In this document: piece by piece, positions 51,037 to 60,420 of the stretch
How the letters are laid out: each line of letters starts with the position of its first letter
How positions within the stretch are numbered: the stretch's first letter is position 1
Assembly (NCBI RefSeq): GCF_014647895.1
Contig: NZ_BMQB01000002.1
Location: 601,079 to 665,078 of the forward strand
Reading direction: 5' to 3'
Length of the DNA stretch: 64,000 nucleotides
From: Pilimelia anulata
GTDB taxonomy: Bacteria > Actinomycetota > Actinomycetes > Mycobacteriales > Micromonosporaceae
The notes under the pieces: model-generated
Databases searched by the model: none
Seen by the model: only the letters and a program-made list of their open reading frames with translations
What the model was told of the DNA's origin: nothing
Translations under genes and position numbers: made by a program

Positions 51037-51227
51037 CCCCTGTCACGCGTCCGCGCCCGAACGGGCACCCTTGCCCGGCGACCCGCCTCCGCGACCGTCG
51101 CACATGGCTCGATACACCGCCCCGCCGCCGCCGGCCGTTGCTACCTTCGGGCGATTCGCGAGGATTGCTCAGGTAAGGCGCCGGGCATCGGCCCGGCCGT
51201 GATCCCCGCGGGACGGGGAGGAAGGCG

Positions 51228-51773
51228 ATGCGCAAGCGCGCCGCAACGTGGTCCGCTGCCCTGCTCACCACCGCGCTCGCGGCCACCGGCGCGCCGGGCC
51301 CGGCCGCCGCGACCGCGCCCGGCCGGCACCCGGTGTTCATCCCGTACGCGCAGACGCTGGTGGTGCAGCCGGCCAAGATGGCCCGGTACGACGCGCACCG
51401 GGTGCTGCGCCGGTCCGGCATCGTGGTCTGGTCCAGCGGTAGCTGCATGCGCCGGATGAACCGCATGTGCACGTCGCTGGACGGCATCAACCGGGCCACG
51501 ATCCTCGGCGCGGTGACGCTGCGCCGGGCGTCCGGCTGCGGGCTGACCGTCACCGGCGGCACGGAGGTGGGGCACGAGCTGCCGCGGCCGTACAAGTACA
51601 CCCACTGGAACGGCTACAAGCTGGACTTCCGTCTGACCAATTGCCTGAACCGCTACGTCACGCGGACGTTCCGCGCGATCGGGGGGAGCCAGTGGCGGGC
51701 CCGCTCGGGCAACATCTACTACCGCGAGCCGGACCACTGGGACGTCACCTTCTTCAACTGCGGCGGCTGCTGA
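51228..51773 (+). CDS. Secreted M15-like (D,D-peptidase fold) hydrolase
   Basis: The 181-residue protein has a signal peptide (about residues 1-28). The mature part carries THWNGYKLD, in which H126 and D133 keep the M15 spacing HxxGxxxD, and EPDHWDV with E168 and H170, the expected catalytic Glu and third zinc ligand. Six cysteines (73, 81, 104, 139, 178, 181) probably form disulfides. It may cut cell-wall peptides or be a degenerate relative. The ATG at 51228 follows a strong ggggaggaagg. It is not in an operon. Confidence 0.7.
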   Translation: MRKRAATWSAALLTTALAATGAPGPAAATAPGRHPVFIPYAQTLVVQPAKMARYDAHRVLRRSGIVVWSSGSCMRRMNRMCTSLDGINRATILGAVTLRRASGCGLTVTGGTEVGHELPRPYKYTHWNGYKLDFRLTNCLNRYVTRTFRAIGGSQWRARSGNIYYREPDHWDVTFFNCGGC

Positions 51774-52039
51774 CCTCTCGGCGTGGCCGGGTCCGGGGCC
51801 GCGGTGCCGGAATCCCCGGACCGGCCGCCGGGGTGTCCGGCTCCGTACGTCCCGACGTGGTGCTCGCCGCCCCCGGCGCAAGGTTGATGACGAATGTCGT
51901 CGCGAATCCGCGCCGTCGCGGGGTAGCGGCGCGCAAGGTTGCGTGATGTTGATGTTGACCGGTGGCCGTGTGGGGCGGGACGATGGGAGGACACCGTCCG
52001 CATTGGAGCCGGGGATGCCCGGTACCGGGACGGTCATGT
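51774..52039. other. Non-coding stretch with a CGCAA-GG-TTGCG palindrome
   Basis: I see no supportable gene here. The 11-base string GCGCAAGGTTG occurs at 51876-51886 and 51931-51941, and the second copy lies within a perfect 12-bp palindrome (51932-51943). The stretch precedes a regulator remnant and may keep its old operator. Confidence 0.55.
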
Positions 52040-52422
52040 TCCGGGGTACACGACGTGAACATCCTGCCCGGACCCTTCCGGACGCCGGAGTACATGCGTG
52101 CCGCGATGAGCTTCTGGCGCGACCTCCTCGGCGCACCGGACGACCTGACCGAGGCAGTCGCCGCGCGGCAGCGGCGCGCCGCGCTCACCCTCGGTACCGG
52201 CAAGCGGGTCGTCGCCGTGGTCGCCGAGAGCGCGCTGCGGTCCGCTACTGCGACGACGCAGCGCACGAGGCACAGCTCGCCCACCTGTTGGTGATCATGC
52301 GACGACCGAATGTGTCGGTCGGGATCCTCCCGCTCGCGGCCCGGGTCGGGGCTGTCGCGCCGACCGGCTTCTGGATCTTCGACGACACGTCGGTCACCGT
52401 CGAGCTGGCGACAGCCCGATGA
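52040..52422 (+). pseudogene. Frameshifted remnant of an XRE/DUF5753-family regulator
   Basis: Two adjacent reading frames together reconstruct most of a DUF5753 effector domain, the part normally found behind an XRE helix-turn-helix. The first (about 52045-52240) reads NILPGPFRTPEYMRAAMSFW ... TGKRVVAVVAESALR. The second (about 52235-52416) reads RYCDDAAHEAQLAHLLVIM and PNVSVGILPLAARVGA. The switch between frames at about 52232-52245 implies an indel, and the HTH-coding 5' part is missing. The usual DUF397 partner gene is also absent. Confidence 0.72.
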
Positions 52423-52606
52423 GCGCCGGCGGCCGGGGCATGCCCGGCGCACTCGTGCGCAGGGCGGTGGTGATATCCGCACGACCCGGCCCGGGCAGCG
52501 CAGTAGCATCGCCCGGGTGAGTCGGTCGTTCGGGTTGTCCGCCGGAGGCGGGTCGCGGAGTTGACCGCTCCCGCCCCACACCCGCACCGGCGGCGCGGTA
52601 CGCCCG

Positions 52607-53755
<1,149 letters not shown>

Positions 53756-53756
53756 G

Positions 53757-56240
53757 ATGCGCCTGCCGGTTTCGTGGCTGCGCGAGTACGTCGACGCGCC
53801 CACCGACCCCGGGGAGCTGGAGCGCGCCCTGGTCCGGGTGGGCCTGGAGGTCGAGGAGATCGTCGACCTGCGCACGTCGGTCGCCGGCGACCTGGTGGTC
53901 GGGCGGGTGGCGAGCGTCGAGGAGCTGACCGGGTTCAAGAAGCCGATCCGGTACTGCCTGGTCGACGTCGGCCGGGACGCACCGCAGGAGATCGTCTGCG
54001 GGGCGCGCAACTTCGCCGAGGGCGACCTCGTGATCGTGATCCTGTCGGGCGGGGTGCTGCCGGGCGGGTTCGCGATCGGGGAGCGGAGGACGTACGGGCG
54101 GATGTCCCGCGGGATGATCTGCTCCGGCCGGGAGCTGGGCGTCAGCGACGACCACGACGGCATCATCGTGCTGCCGCCGGACGCCGCCGCGCCGGGCACC
54201 GACGCGCGGCCGCTGGTCGGCCTGGACGACGTCGTGGTCGAGGTCAACGTGACGCCCGACCGCGGGTACTGCTTCTCCGTCCGCGGCATCGCCCGCGAGC
54301 TGGCGGCGTCGCTCGGCGTGCCGTTCCGCGACCCGGCCGCGCTGCCGGGCGTCCCGGCGGCGACGCCGACCCCGGCGTACCCGGTGCGGATCGAGGACCC
54401 GGCCGCCTGCGACCGGTTCGCGGGGCTGGCGGTGCGCGGCATCGACCCGGCGGCGCCGAGCCCGGCGTGGCTGGCCCGCCGGCTGGTCCGGGCGGGGATG
54501 CGGCCGATCTCGCTGGCCGTGGACGTGACCAACTACGTGATGCTCGAACTCGGGCAGCCGATGCACGCGTTCGACCTGTCCGCGCTGCGCGGCGAGCTGG
54601 TGGTCCGCCGGGCCCGGCCGGGGGAGAAGCTGACCACGCTGGACGGTACCGCCCGCGAGCTGCACCCCGAGGACGTCGTCATCGCCGACGACTCGGGCGT
54701 GGTCTCGCTGGCCGCGGTCATGGGCGGGGCGAGCACCGAGGTCGCCGCCGGGACCACCGACCTGCTGCTGGAGGCCGCGCACTGGGACCCGATCGCGGTC
54801 GCCAGGGCGGCCCGCCGGCACAAGCTGCCGAGCGAGGCGAGCAAGCGGTTCGAGCGCGGCGTCGACCCGGCGCTGCCGCTGGTCGCGCTGCACCGGGCCG
54901 CGGCCCTGCTGGTCGAGTACGCCGGCGGGACGGTCGGCGCGGACGTCCTGGACGTCGACACGGTGGCGCCGCCGGCGGCGGTCCCGCTGGACCCGGCGCT
55001 GCCGGGCCGGACGGTCGGCGTGCCGTACCCGGCGGCGCGGGTGGCGGCGCTGCTGGAGCTGGTCGGCGCGACGGTGGCCGACCCGGCCGCGGACCGGTGG
55101 GCGGTCACGCCGCCGACCTGGCGGCCCGACCTGCGCGACCCGGCCGACCTGGTGGAGGAGGTGGCGCGGCTGGACGGGTACGACCGGATCCCGAGCGTGC
55201 TGCCGAGCGCGCCGCCCGGCCGCGGCCTGACCGCGGCGCAGCGCCGCCGCCGGGACGCCTCCCGGGCGCTGGCCGAGGCCGGGTACGCCGAGACGCTGTC
55301 CTTCCCGTTCCTGGACCCGGCGGTCTGGGACGCCCTCGGCCTCCCGGCCGACGACCCCCGCCGGACCGTGGTGCGGCTGGCGAACCCGATGTCGGACGTC
55401 GAGCCGGCGCTGCGCACCCGGCTGCTGCCGGGCCTGCTCGCCGCGGTCCGCCGCAACCTCGGCCGCGGCCACCGAGACGTCGCGCTGTACGAGCTGGGCC
55501 TGGTCTTCCTGCCCCGGGACACCGCGGGCGCGCCGCCCCGGCTGCCGGTCGACGGCCGGCCGGCGGCGGCCGACCTGGCGGCGCTGGAGGAGTACGTGCC
55601 GCGCCAGCCGCAGCACGTCGCCGCGGTGCTGGCCGGCGACGCCGCGCCCGCCGGCTGGTGGGGCGAGGGCCGGGCGGGCGGCTGGGCGGACGCGGTCGAG
55701 GCCGCGCGGATCACGCTGGCCGCGGCCGGCGTGCCCGCGGCCCGGATCGCGGTCCGGTCGGGCGAGTACGCGCCCTGGCACCCCGGCCGGTGCGCCGAGA
55801 TCCTGGTCGACGGCGCGGTGGTCGGGCACGCGGGCGAGCTGCACCCGGCGGCGCTGGCGGCGCTGGACCTGCCGCCCCGGACGGCGGCGCTGGAGCTGAA
55901 CCTGGACGCGCTGCCGCTGCCCGACCCGGTGGCCGCGCCGCGGCTGTCCGGCTTCCCGCCGGCGCTGATCGACGTGGCGCTGGTCGTGGACGAGGGCGTG
56001 CCGGCGGCGGACGTGCACGCGGCGCTGGCCGCGGGCGCGGGGGAGTTGGCCGAGGCGATCCGGCTGTTCGACGTGTACCGCAGCGACGACCGGCTCGGCG
56101 CCGGGCGCAAGTCGCTTGCCTACACGTTGACGTTCCGCGCCCCGGACCGCACGCTGACCGCGGAGGAGGCGGTGGCGGCGCGCGACGCCGCGGTCGCCGC
56201 GGCGGCGGCACGCACCGGCGCGGTCCTGCGCGGCGCCTGA
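53757..56240 (+). CDS. pheT: Phenylalanyl-tRNA synthetase beta subunit
   Basis: PheT supports tRNA binding and editing. The 827-residue protein begins MRLPVSWLREYVDAPTDPGE and has an EMAP-like tRNA-binding domain (about residues 40-150), B3/B4 editing domain (about 215-370), B5 domain (about 400-470), the catalytic-like core, and a C-terminal ferredoxin-like anticodon-binding domain (about 735-827; FPPALIDVALVVDEGVPA). The length is normal for actinobacteria. Confidence 0.97.
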   Translation: MRLPVSWLREYVDAPTDPGELERALVRVGLEVEEIVDLRTSVAGDLVVGRVASVEELTGFKKPIRYCLVDVGRDAPQEIVCGARNFAEGDLVIVILSGGVLPGGFAIGERRTYGRMSRGMICSGRELGVSDDHDGIIVLPPDAAAPGTDARPLVGLDDVVVEVNVTPDRGYCFSVRGIARELAASLGVPFRDPAALPGVPAATPTPAYPVRIEDPAACDRFAGLAVRGIDPAAPSPAWLARRLVRAGMRPISLAVDVTNYVMLELGQPMHAFDLSALRGELVVRRARPGEKLTTLDGTARELHPEDVVIADDSGVVSLAAVMGGASTEVAAGTTDLLLEAAHWDPIAVARAARRHKLPSEASKRFERGVDPALPLVALHRAAALLVEYAGGTVGADVLDVDTVAPPAAVPLDPALPGRTVGVPYPAARVAALLELVGATVADPAADRWAVTPPTWRPDLRDPADLVEEVARLDGYDRIPSVLPSAPPGRGLTAAQRRRRDASRALAEAGYAETLSFPFLDPAVWDALGLPADDPRRTVVRLANPMSDVEPALRTRLLPGLLAAVRRNLGRGHRDVALYELGLVFLPRDTAGAPPRLPVDGRPAAADLAALEEYVPRQPQHVAAVLAGDAAPAGWWGEGRAGGWADAVEAARITLAAAGVPAARIAVRSGEYAPWHPGRCAEILVDGAVVGHAGELHPAALAALDLPPRTAALELNLDALPLPDPVAAPRLSGFPPALIDVALVVDEGVPAADVHAALAAGAGELAEAIRLFDVYRSDDRLGAGRKSLAYTLTFRAPDRTLTAEEAVAARDAAVAAAAARTGAVLRGA

Positions 56241-56250
56241 ACGCGCGGGA

Positions 56251-56326
56251 CCCCGGCGGGCCCGGGGGGTTACCACCCATCCCACGAACCCGCCGGGGCG
56301 TCTCGTAGCCCATCCACTCGGATGGG
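56251..56326 (+). terminator. Paired hairpins after pheT
   Basis: A 10-bp perfect stem (56251-56260 with 56289-56298, 28-base loop) is followed by a 7-bp stem with a 4-base loop (56309-56315 with 56320-56326). Neither has a T-tract. They probably separate pheST from argR transcription. Confidence 0.6.
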
Positions 56327-56352
56327 GCACCGTAACCGTAATCACGGTGTCC

Positions 56353-56366
56353 TGCATAGTTATACG
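56353..56366 (+). promoter_or_regulatory. Putative ARG box upstream of argR
   Basis: TGCATAGTTATACG is a near-palindrome resembling ArgR half-site pairs (TGCATA-N2-TATGCA) and lies 39 bases before the argR start, overlapping a TATAC/TACCGT promoter-like stretch. It suggests that ArgR controls its own gene and the downstream argGH. Confidence 0.5.
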
Positions 56367-56404
56367 GGGTACCGTAGGGTCATGCAACAAGTGAGACCCG
56401 CATC

Positions 56405-56914
56405 ATGCGACAGGTGAGCGACGTGCAGCAGGTGAGCAAGGCCGTACGGCAGGAGCGGATCACGGCGCTGGTCCGCCAGCAGCCCGTGCGCTCCCAGGCG
56501 GAGCTGGCGGCGCTGCTCACCGACGCCGGCATCCAGGTCACCCAGGCCACACTGTCCCGCGACCTGGAGGAGCTGGGCGCGGTCAAGGCCCGCGGCGCCG
56601 GCGCCGGCGCGTACGTGATCCCCGAGGACAACAGCGACCCGCTCGTCCCCGCCGAGACCGCGCCCGCCCGGCTGCACCGGCTGCTGCGCGAGCTGCTCAC
56701 CGGCGCCAGCGCCAGCGGCAACATCGCGGTCCTGCGCACCCCGCCGGGCGCTGCCCAGTTCCTCGCCAGCGCCATCGACCGGGCCGGGCTCGGCGAGGTG
56801 CTCGGCACGATCGCCGGCGACGACACCATCCTCATCGTCGCCCGCTCCGACATCGGCGGCGACGGCGTCGTCGCCCTGCTCAGCGCGGCCGCCGGCCCGC
56901 GCGAGGACGGCTGA
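56405..56914 (+). CDS. argR: Arginine repressor
   Basis: ArgR is an arginine-responsive hexameric regulator. The 169-residue protein has a winged helix N-terminus ([19 protein letters not shown] then [13 protein letters not shown]) and the C-terminal oligomerisation/arginine domain with [20 protein letters not shown] and [13 protein letters not shown]. It starts at ATG 56405 behind caggtgag-like sequences. The argCJBD genes that usually precede it in actinobacteria are not between pheT and argR. Confidence 0.96.
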   Translation: MRQVSDVQQVSKAVRQERITALVRQQPVRSQAELAALLTDAGIQVTQATLSRDLEELGAVKARGAGAGAYVIPEDNSDPLVPAETAPARLHRLLRELLTGASASGNIAVLRTPPGAAQFLASAIDRAGLGEVLGTIAGDDTILIVARSDIGGDGVVALLSAAAGPREDG

Positions 56915-57092
56915 GCCGTGCGCGCGCGCCGACGACGACGGCACCGGCGGACGACCACCGCCGCCGGCTGACGCCGCCCCGCCACCCTCCCCACCCGCGG
57001 CCACCCCCGCGACCCATCCGCACGATTCCACCGGACCGGCGCCCGCCGGCGCCGGTCCATGCCGGCACGCCGGCAGTGAGAGGAGCAAAGCC

Positions 57093-58310
57093 GTGACCGC
57101 ATCGACCGGCGAGCGGGTCGTCCTCGCCTACTCCGGCGGCCTGGACACCTCCGTGGCCATCCCGTACCTCGCCGACAAGCTCGGCGCCGAGGTGATCGCC
57201 GTGGCGATCGACGTCGGCCAGGGCGGCGAGGACCTGGCCGCGATCAAGCAGCGGGCGCTGGACTGCGGCGCCGTCGCCGCCGAGGTGATCGACGCCCGGG
57301 ACGAGTTCGCCGCGCAGTACTGCCTGCCCGCGCTGCGCGCCAACGCCCGCTACATGGACCGGTACCCGCTGGTCTCCGCCCTGTCCCGGCCGCTCATCGT
57401 CGAGCACCTGGTCGCCGCGGCCCGCCGGCACGGCGGCACCGCCGTCGCCCACGGCTGCACCGGCAAGGGCAACGACCAGGTCCGGTTCGAGGTCAGCTTC
57501 GGCGCGCTGGCCCCCGACCTGAAGATCATCGCCCCGGCCCGCGACTTCGCCTGGACCCGGGACGCCGCCATCGCGTACGCCGAGGCCAACGACCTGCCGA
57601 TCGACGTCACCCGGCGCTCGCCGTACTCGGTCGACCAGAACCTGTGGGGCCGCGCCGTCGAGACCGGCTTCCTGGAGGACATCTGGAACGCCCCGGTCGA
57701 GGACATCTACGACTACACCAGCGACCCGGCCGCCGCGCGGATCGCCGACGAGCTGGTGATCACGTTCGAGCGGGGCGTCCCGGTCGCGATCGACGGGGCC
57801 GCGGTCACCCCGTACGAGGCCATCGCCCAGCTCAACGCCCGGGCCGGCGCGCAGGGCGTCGGCCGGCTCGACATGGTCGAGGACCGGCTCGTCGGCATCA
57901 AGAGCCGCGAGGTGTACGAGGCGCCGGCCGCCATCGCGCTGATCGCCGCCCACCAGGAGCTGGAGAACGTCACCCTGGAGCGGGACCTCGCCCGGTTCAA
58001 GCGCGGCGTCGAGCAGCGGTGGACCGAGCTGGTGTACGACGGCCTCTGGCACTCCCCGCTGCGCCGGGCCCTCGACGGGTTCCTCGCCGAGACCCAGGCC
58101 AGCGTCAGCGGCGAGGTCCGGCTGCGGCTGCACGCCGGCACCGCCGTGGTCACCGGCCGGCGCTCGGCGGCCAGCCTGTACGACTTCGGCCTCGCCACCT
58201 ACGACACCGGCGACACCTTCGACCAGAGTCTCGCCAAGGGCTTCGTCAGCCTCTGGGGCCTGCCGACGACGCTGGCCGCGGCCCGCGACGCCCGACTCGC
58301 CGCCGGCTAG
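57093..58310 (+). CDS. argG: Argininosuccinate synthase
   Basis: ArgG joins citrulline and aspartate using ATP. The 405-residue protein has the PP-loop SGGLDTS at 14-20, [29 protein letters not shown] and [19 protein letters not shown] 57093 follows gagaggagc. It lies in the 178 bases after argR without an obvious terminator between. Confidence 0.97.
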   Translation: MTASTGERVVLAYSGGLDTSVAIPYLADKLGAEVIAVAIDVGQGGEDLAAIKQRALDCGAVAAEVIDARDEFAAQYCLPALRANARYMDRYPLVSALSRPLIVEHLVAAARRHGGTAVAHGCTGKGNDQVRFEVSFGALAPDLKIIAPARDFAWTRDAAIAYAEANDLPIDVTRRSPYSVDQNLWGRAVETGFLEDIWNAPVEDIYDYTSDPAAARIADELVITFERGVPVAIDGAAVTPYEAIAQLNARAGAQGVGRLDMVEDRLVGIKSREVYEAPAAIALIAAHQELENVTLERDLARFKRGVEQRWTELVYDGLWHSPLRRALDGFLAETQASVSGEVRLRLHAGTAVVTGRRSAASLYDFGLATYDTGDTFDQSLAKGFVSLWGLPTTLAAARDARLAAG

Positions 58311-58333
58311 CCCCTTGGGCGAGTGACCGATAC

Positions 58334-59791
58334 ATGAGCAGAATGGACACCGTGGAACCCCAATCCTTGTCCTCGGGCGGCGCGCGACTGTGGGGCGGCC
58401 GGTTCGCCGGCGGCCCCGCCGAGGCACTCGCCCGACTCTCGGTCAGCGTCCAATTCGACTGGCGGCTCGCCCCGTACGACCTCGCGGCCTCCCGCGCCCA
58501 CGCCCGGGTGCTGGCCCGGGCCGGCCTGCTCAGCAACGACGAGCTGGGGCGGACGCTCGCGGCGCTGGACGACCTGGAGGCCGCCTGCGCCGCGGGCACG
58601 TTCCGCCCCACCGTCGAGGACGAGGACGTGCACACCGCCCTGGAGCGCGGCCTGATCGAGCGCCTCGGCGCGCTCGGCGGCAAGCTGCGCGCCGGCCGGT
58701 CCCGCAACGACCAGATCGCCACCGACCTGCGGCTGTACCTGCGGGACCGGGCCCGGGGCATCGCCGGCCGCCTGGTCGAGCTGGCCGACGCCCTGGTCGA
58801 GCAGGCCGAGCGGCACCTGGACACCCCGGCGCCGGGCATGACCCACCTGCAGCACGCCCAGCCGGTGACGTTCGGGCACCAGCTCCTCGCCCACGTCCAC
58901 CCGCTGCTGCGCGACCTCGCCCGGCTGCGCGACTGGGACGGCCGGGCGGCGATCTGCCCGCTCGGCTCCGGCGCCCTGGCCGGCTCGTCGCTGCCGCTGG
59001 ACCCCGTCCGGGTGGCCCGCGAGCTGGGCTTCGCCGCCGCCGCGGAGAACTCGATCGACGCGGTCGCCGACCGCGACTTCGTCGCCGAGTTCCTGTTCGT
59101 CACCGCGCTGGTCGGCGTGCACCTGTCCCGGCTCGGCGAGGAGGTGGTGCTCTGGACGTCGCGGGAGTTCGGCTGGGTCGAACTCGACGACTCCTTCGCC
59201 ACCGGCTCGTCGATCATGCCGCAGAAGAAGAACGCCGACATCGCCGAGCTGGCCCGGGGCAAGTCCGGCCGGCTCATCGGCGGGCTCGTCGCCGTCCTCA
59301 CCATGCTCAAGGGCCTGCCGCTGGCCTACGACCGGGACATGCAGGAGGACAAGGAGCCCGCGTTCGACGCGGTCGACACCCTGGATGTCGTGCTGCCCGC
59401 GCTGGCCGGCATGATATCCACCATGACCGTACGGGTGGACCGCCTCGCCGCCGCCGCGCCCGCCGGCCACACCCTCGCCACCGAGGTCGCCGACTGGCTC
59501 GTCCGGCGCGGCGTGCCGTTCCGCGAGGCGCACGAGGTCACCGGCCAGCTCGTCGCCCTCTGCGTGGGCCGCGACTGCGAGCTGTCCGACCTGGACGACG
59601 ACGACCTGCGCGCCGTCAGCGAGCACCTCGACCCCGAGGTCCGCGAGGTGCTCTCGGTCAAGTCGGCGCTCGCCGCCCGCACCACCCCCGGCTCCACCGG
59701 CCCGAAGCCGGTCGCCGACCAGTGGGCGGACGTCGCCGACAAGCTGACCGACTGGCGCGCCTGGTCCGCGGAGCGGGTGGTGCCCCGCTGA
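58334..59791 (+). CDS. argH: Argininosuccinate lyase
   Basis: ArgH splits argininosuccinate into arginine and fumarate. The 485-residue fumarase-superfamily protein has LWGGRFAGGPAEALARLSVS, GKLRAGRSRNDQIATDLR, MTHLQHAQPVTFGH and the signature GSSIMPQKKN from residue 291, holding the catalytic serine. The start is ATG 58334 or 58343; gagca before the second is weak. The stop region overlaps the mpg start. Confidence 0.96.
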   Translation: MSRMDTVEPQSLSSGGARLWGGRFAGGPAEALARLSVSVQFDWRLAPYDLAASRAHARVLARAGLLSNDELGRTLAALDDLEAACAAGTFRPTVEDEDVHTALERGLIERLGALGGKLRAGRSRNDQIATDLRLYLRDRARGIAGRLVELADALVEQAERHLDTPAPGMTHLQHAQPVTFGHQLLAHVHPLLRDLARLRDWDGRAAICPLGSGALAGSSLPLDPVRVARELGFAAAAENSIDAVADRDFVAEFLFVTALVGVHLSRLGEEVVLWTSREFGWVELDDSFATGSSIMPQKKNADIAELARGKSGRLIGGLVAVLTMLKGLPLAYDRDMQEDKEPAFDAVDTLDVVLPALAGMISTMTVRVDRLAAAAPAGHTLATEVADWLVRRGVPFREAHEVTGQLVALCVGRDCELSDLDDDDLRAVSEHLDPEVREVLSVKSALAARTTPGSTGPKPVADQWADVADKLTDWRAWSAERVVPR

Positions 59792-60393
59792 CCCCCTCGC
59801 TCGCCGCGCTGCTCGACGGGCCGCCCGCCGCGGCGGCCGTCGGGCTGCTCGGCGCGCACCTGACCGCCGGCCCGGTCACCGTCCGGCTCACCGAGATCGA
59901 GGCGTACGGCGGCCCCGGCGCCGACCCGCCGTCGCACGCGTTCCGCGGCCGGACGTCCCGCAACGCCGTCATGTTCGGGCCGCCCGGCCGCGCGTACGTC
60001 TACTTCAGCTACGGCCTGCACTGGTGCCTCAACGTCGTCACCGGCCCCGTCGGCGAGGCGGCGGCGGTGCTGCTGCGCGCCGGCGAGGTCGTCGCCGGCC
60101 GGGACACCGCCCGGCTGCGCCGGCCCGCGGCCAAGCGGCACCGCGACCTCGCCCGCGGCCCGGCCCGGCTGTGCGCGGCCCTGGCCCTCGACGGTACGGC
60201 CAGCGGCGTCGACCTGCTCGACCCCGCCGCGCCGCTGCGGCTGACCCCGGCACCGGACCCGGTCGACCCCGGCGTGTTCCGGGCCGGGCCGCGGGTCGGC
60301 GTGAGCAGCGGCGCCGACACCCCGTGGCGGTTCTGGCTGGCCGACGAGCCGACCGTGAGCGCGTACCGGCGCGGCGGCCGCACCCGCCGGTGA
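59788..60393 (+). CDS. 3-Methyladenine DNA glycosylase (Mpg/AAG type), probable CTG start
   Basis: This family excises alkylated and deaminated purines. The 201-residue protein matches AAG: LLGAHLTAGPVTVRLTEIEA (catalytic Glu in the EAY segment), DPPSHAFRGRTSRNAVMFG, YVYFSYGLHWCLNVV and ARGPARLCAALAL. No ATG, GTG or TTG lies in frame near the expected N-terminus. CTG 59788 overlaps the argH stop (CTGA) and has gggtgg 7 bases upstream. The nearest canonical start, GTG 59722, would add 22 Arg-rich residues inside argH. Confidence 0.9.
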   Translation: MTPSLAALLDGPPAAAAVGLLGAHLTAGPVTVRLTEIEAYGGPGADPPSHAFRGRTSRNAVMFGPPGRAYVYFSYGLHWCLNVVTGPVGEAAAVLLRAGEVVAGRDTARLRRPAAKRHRDLARGPARLCAALALDGTASGVDLLDPAAPLRLTPAPDPVDPGVFRAGPRVGVSSGADTPWRFWLADEPTVSAYRRGGRTRR

Positions 60394-60420
60394 GGCCGCC
60401 GCCCGGTCGGTACCCGCTGC

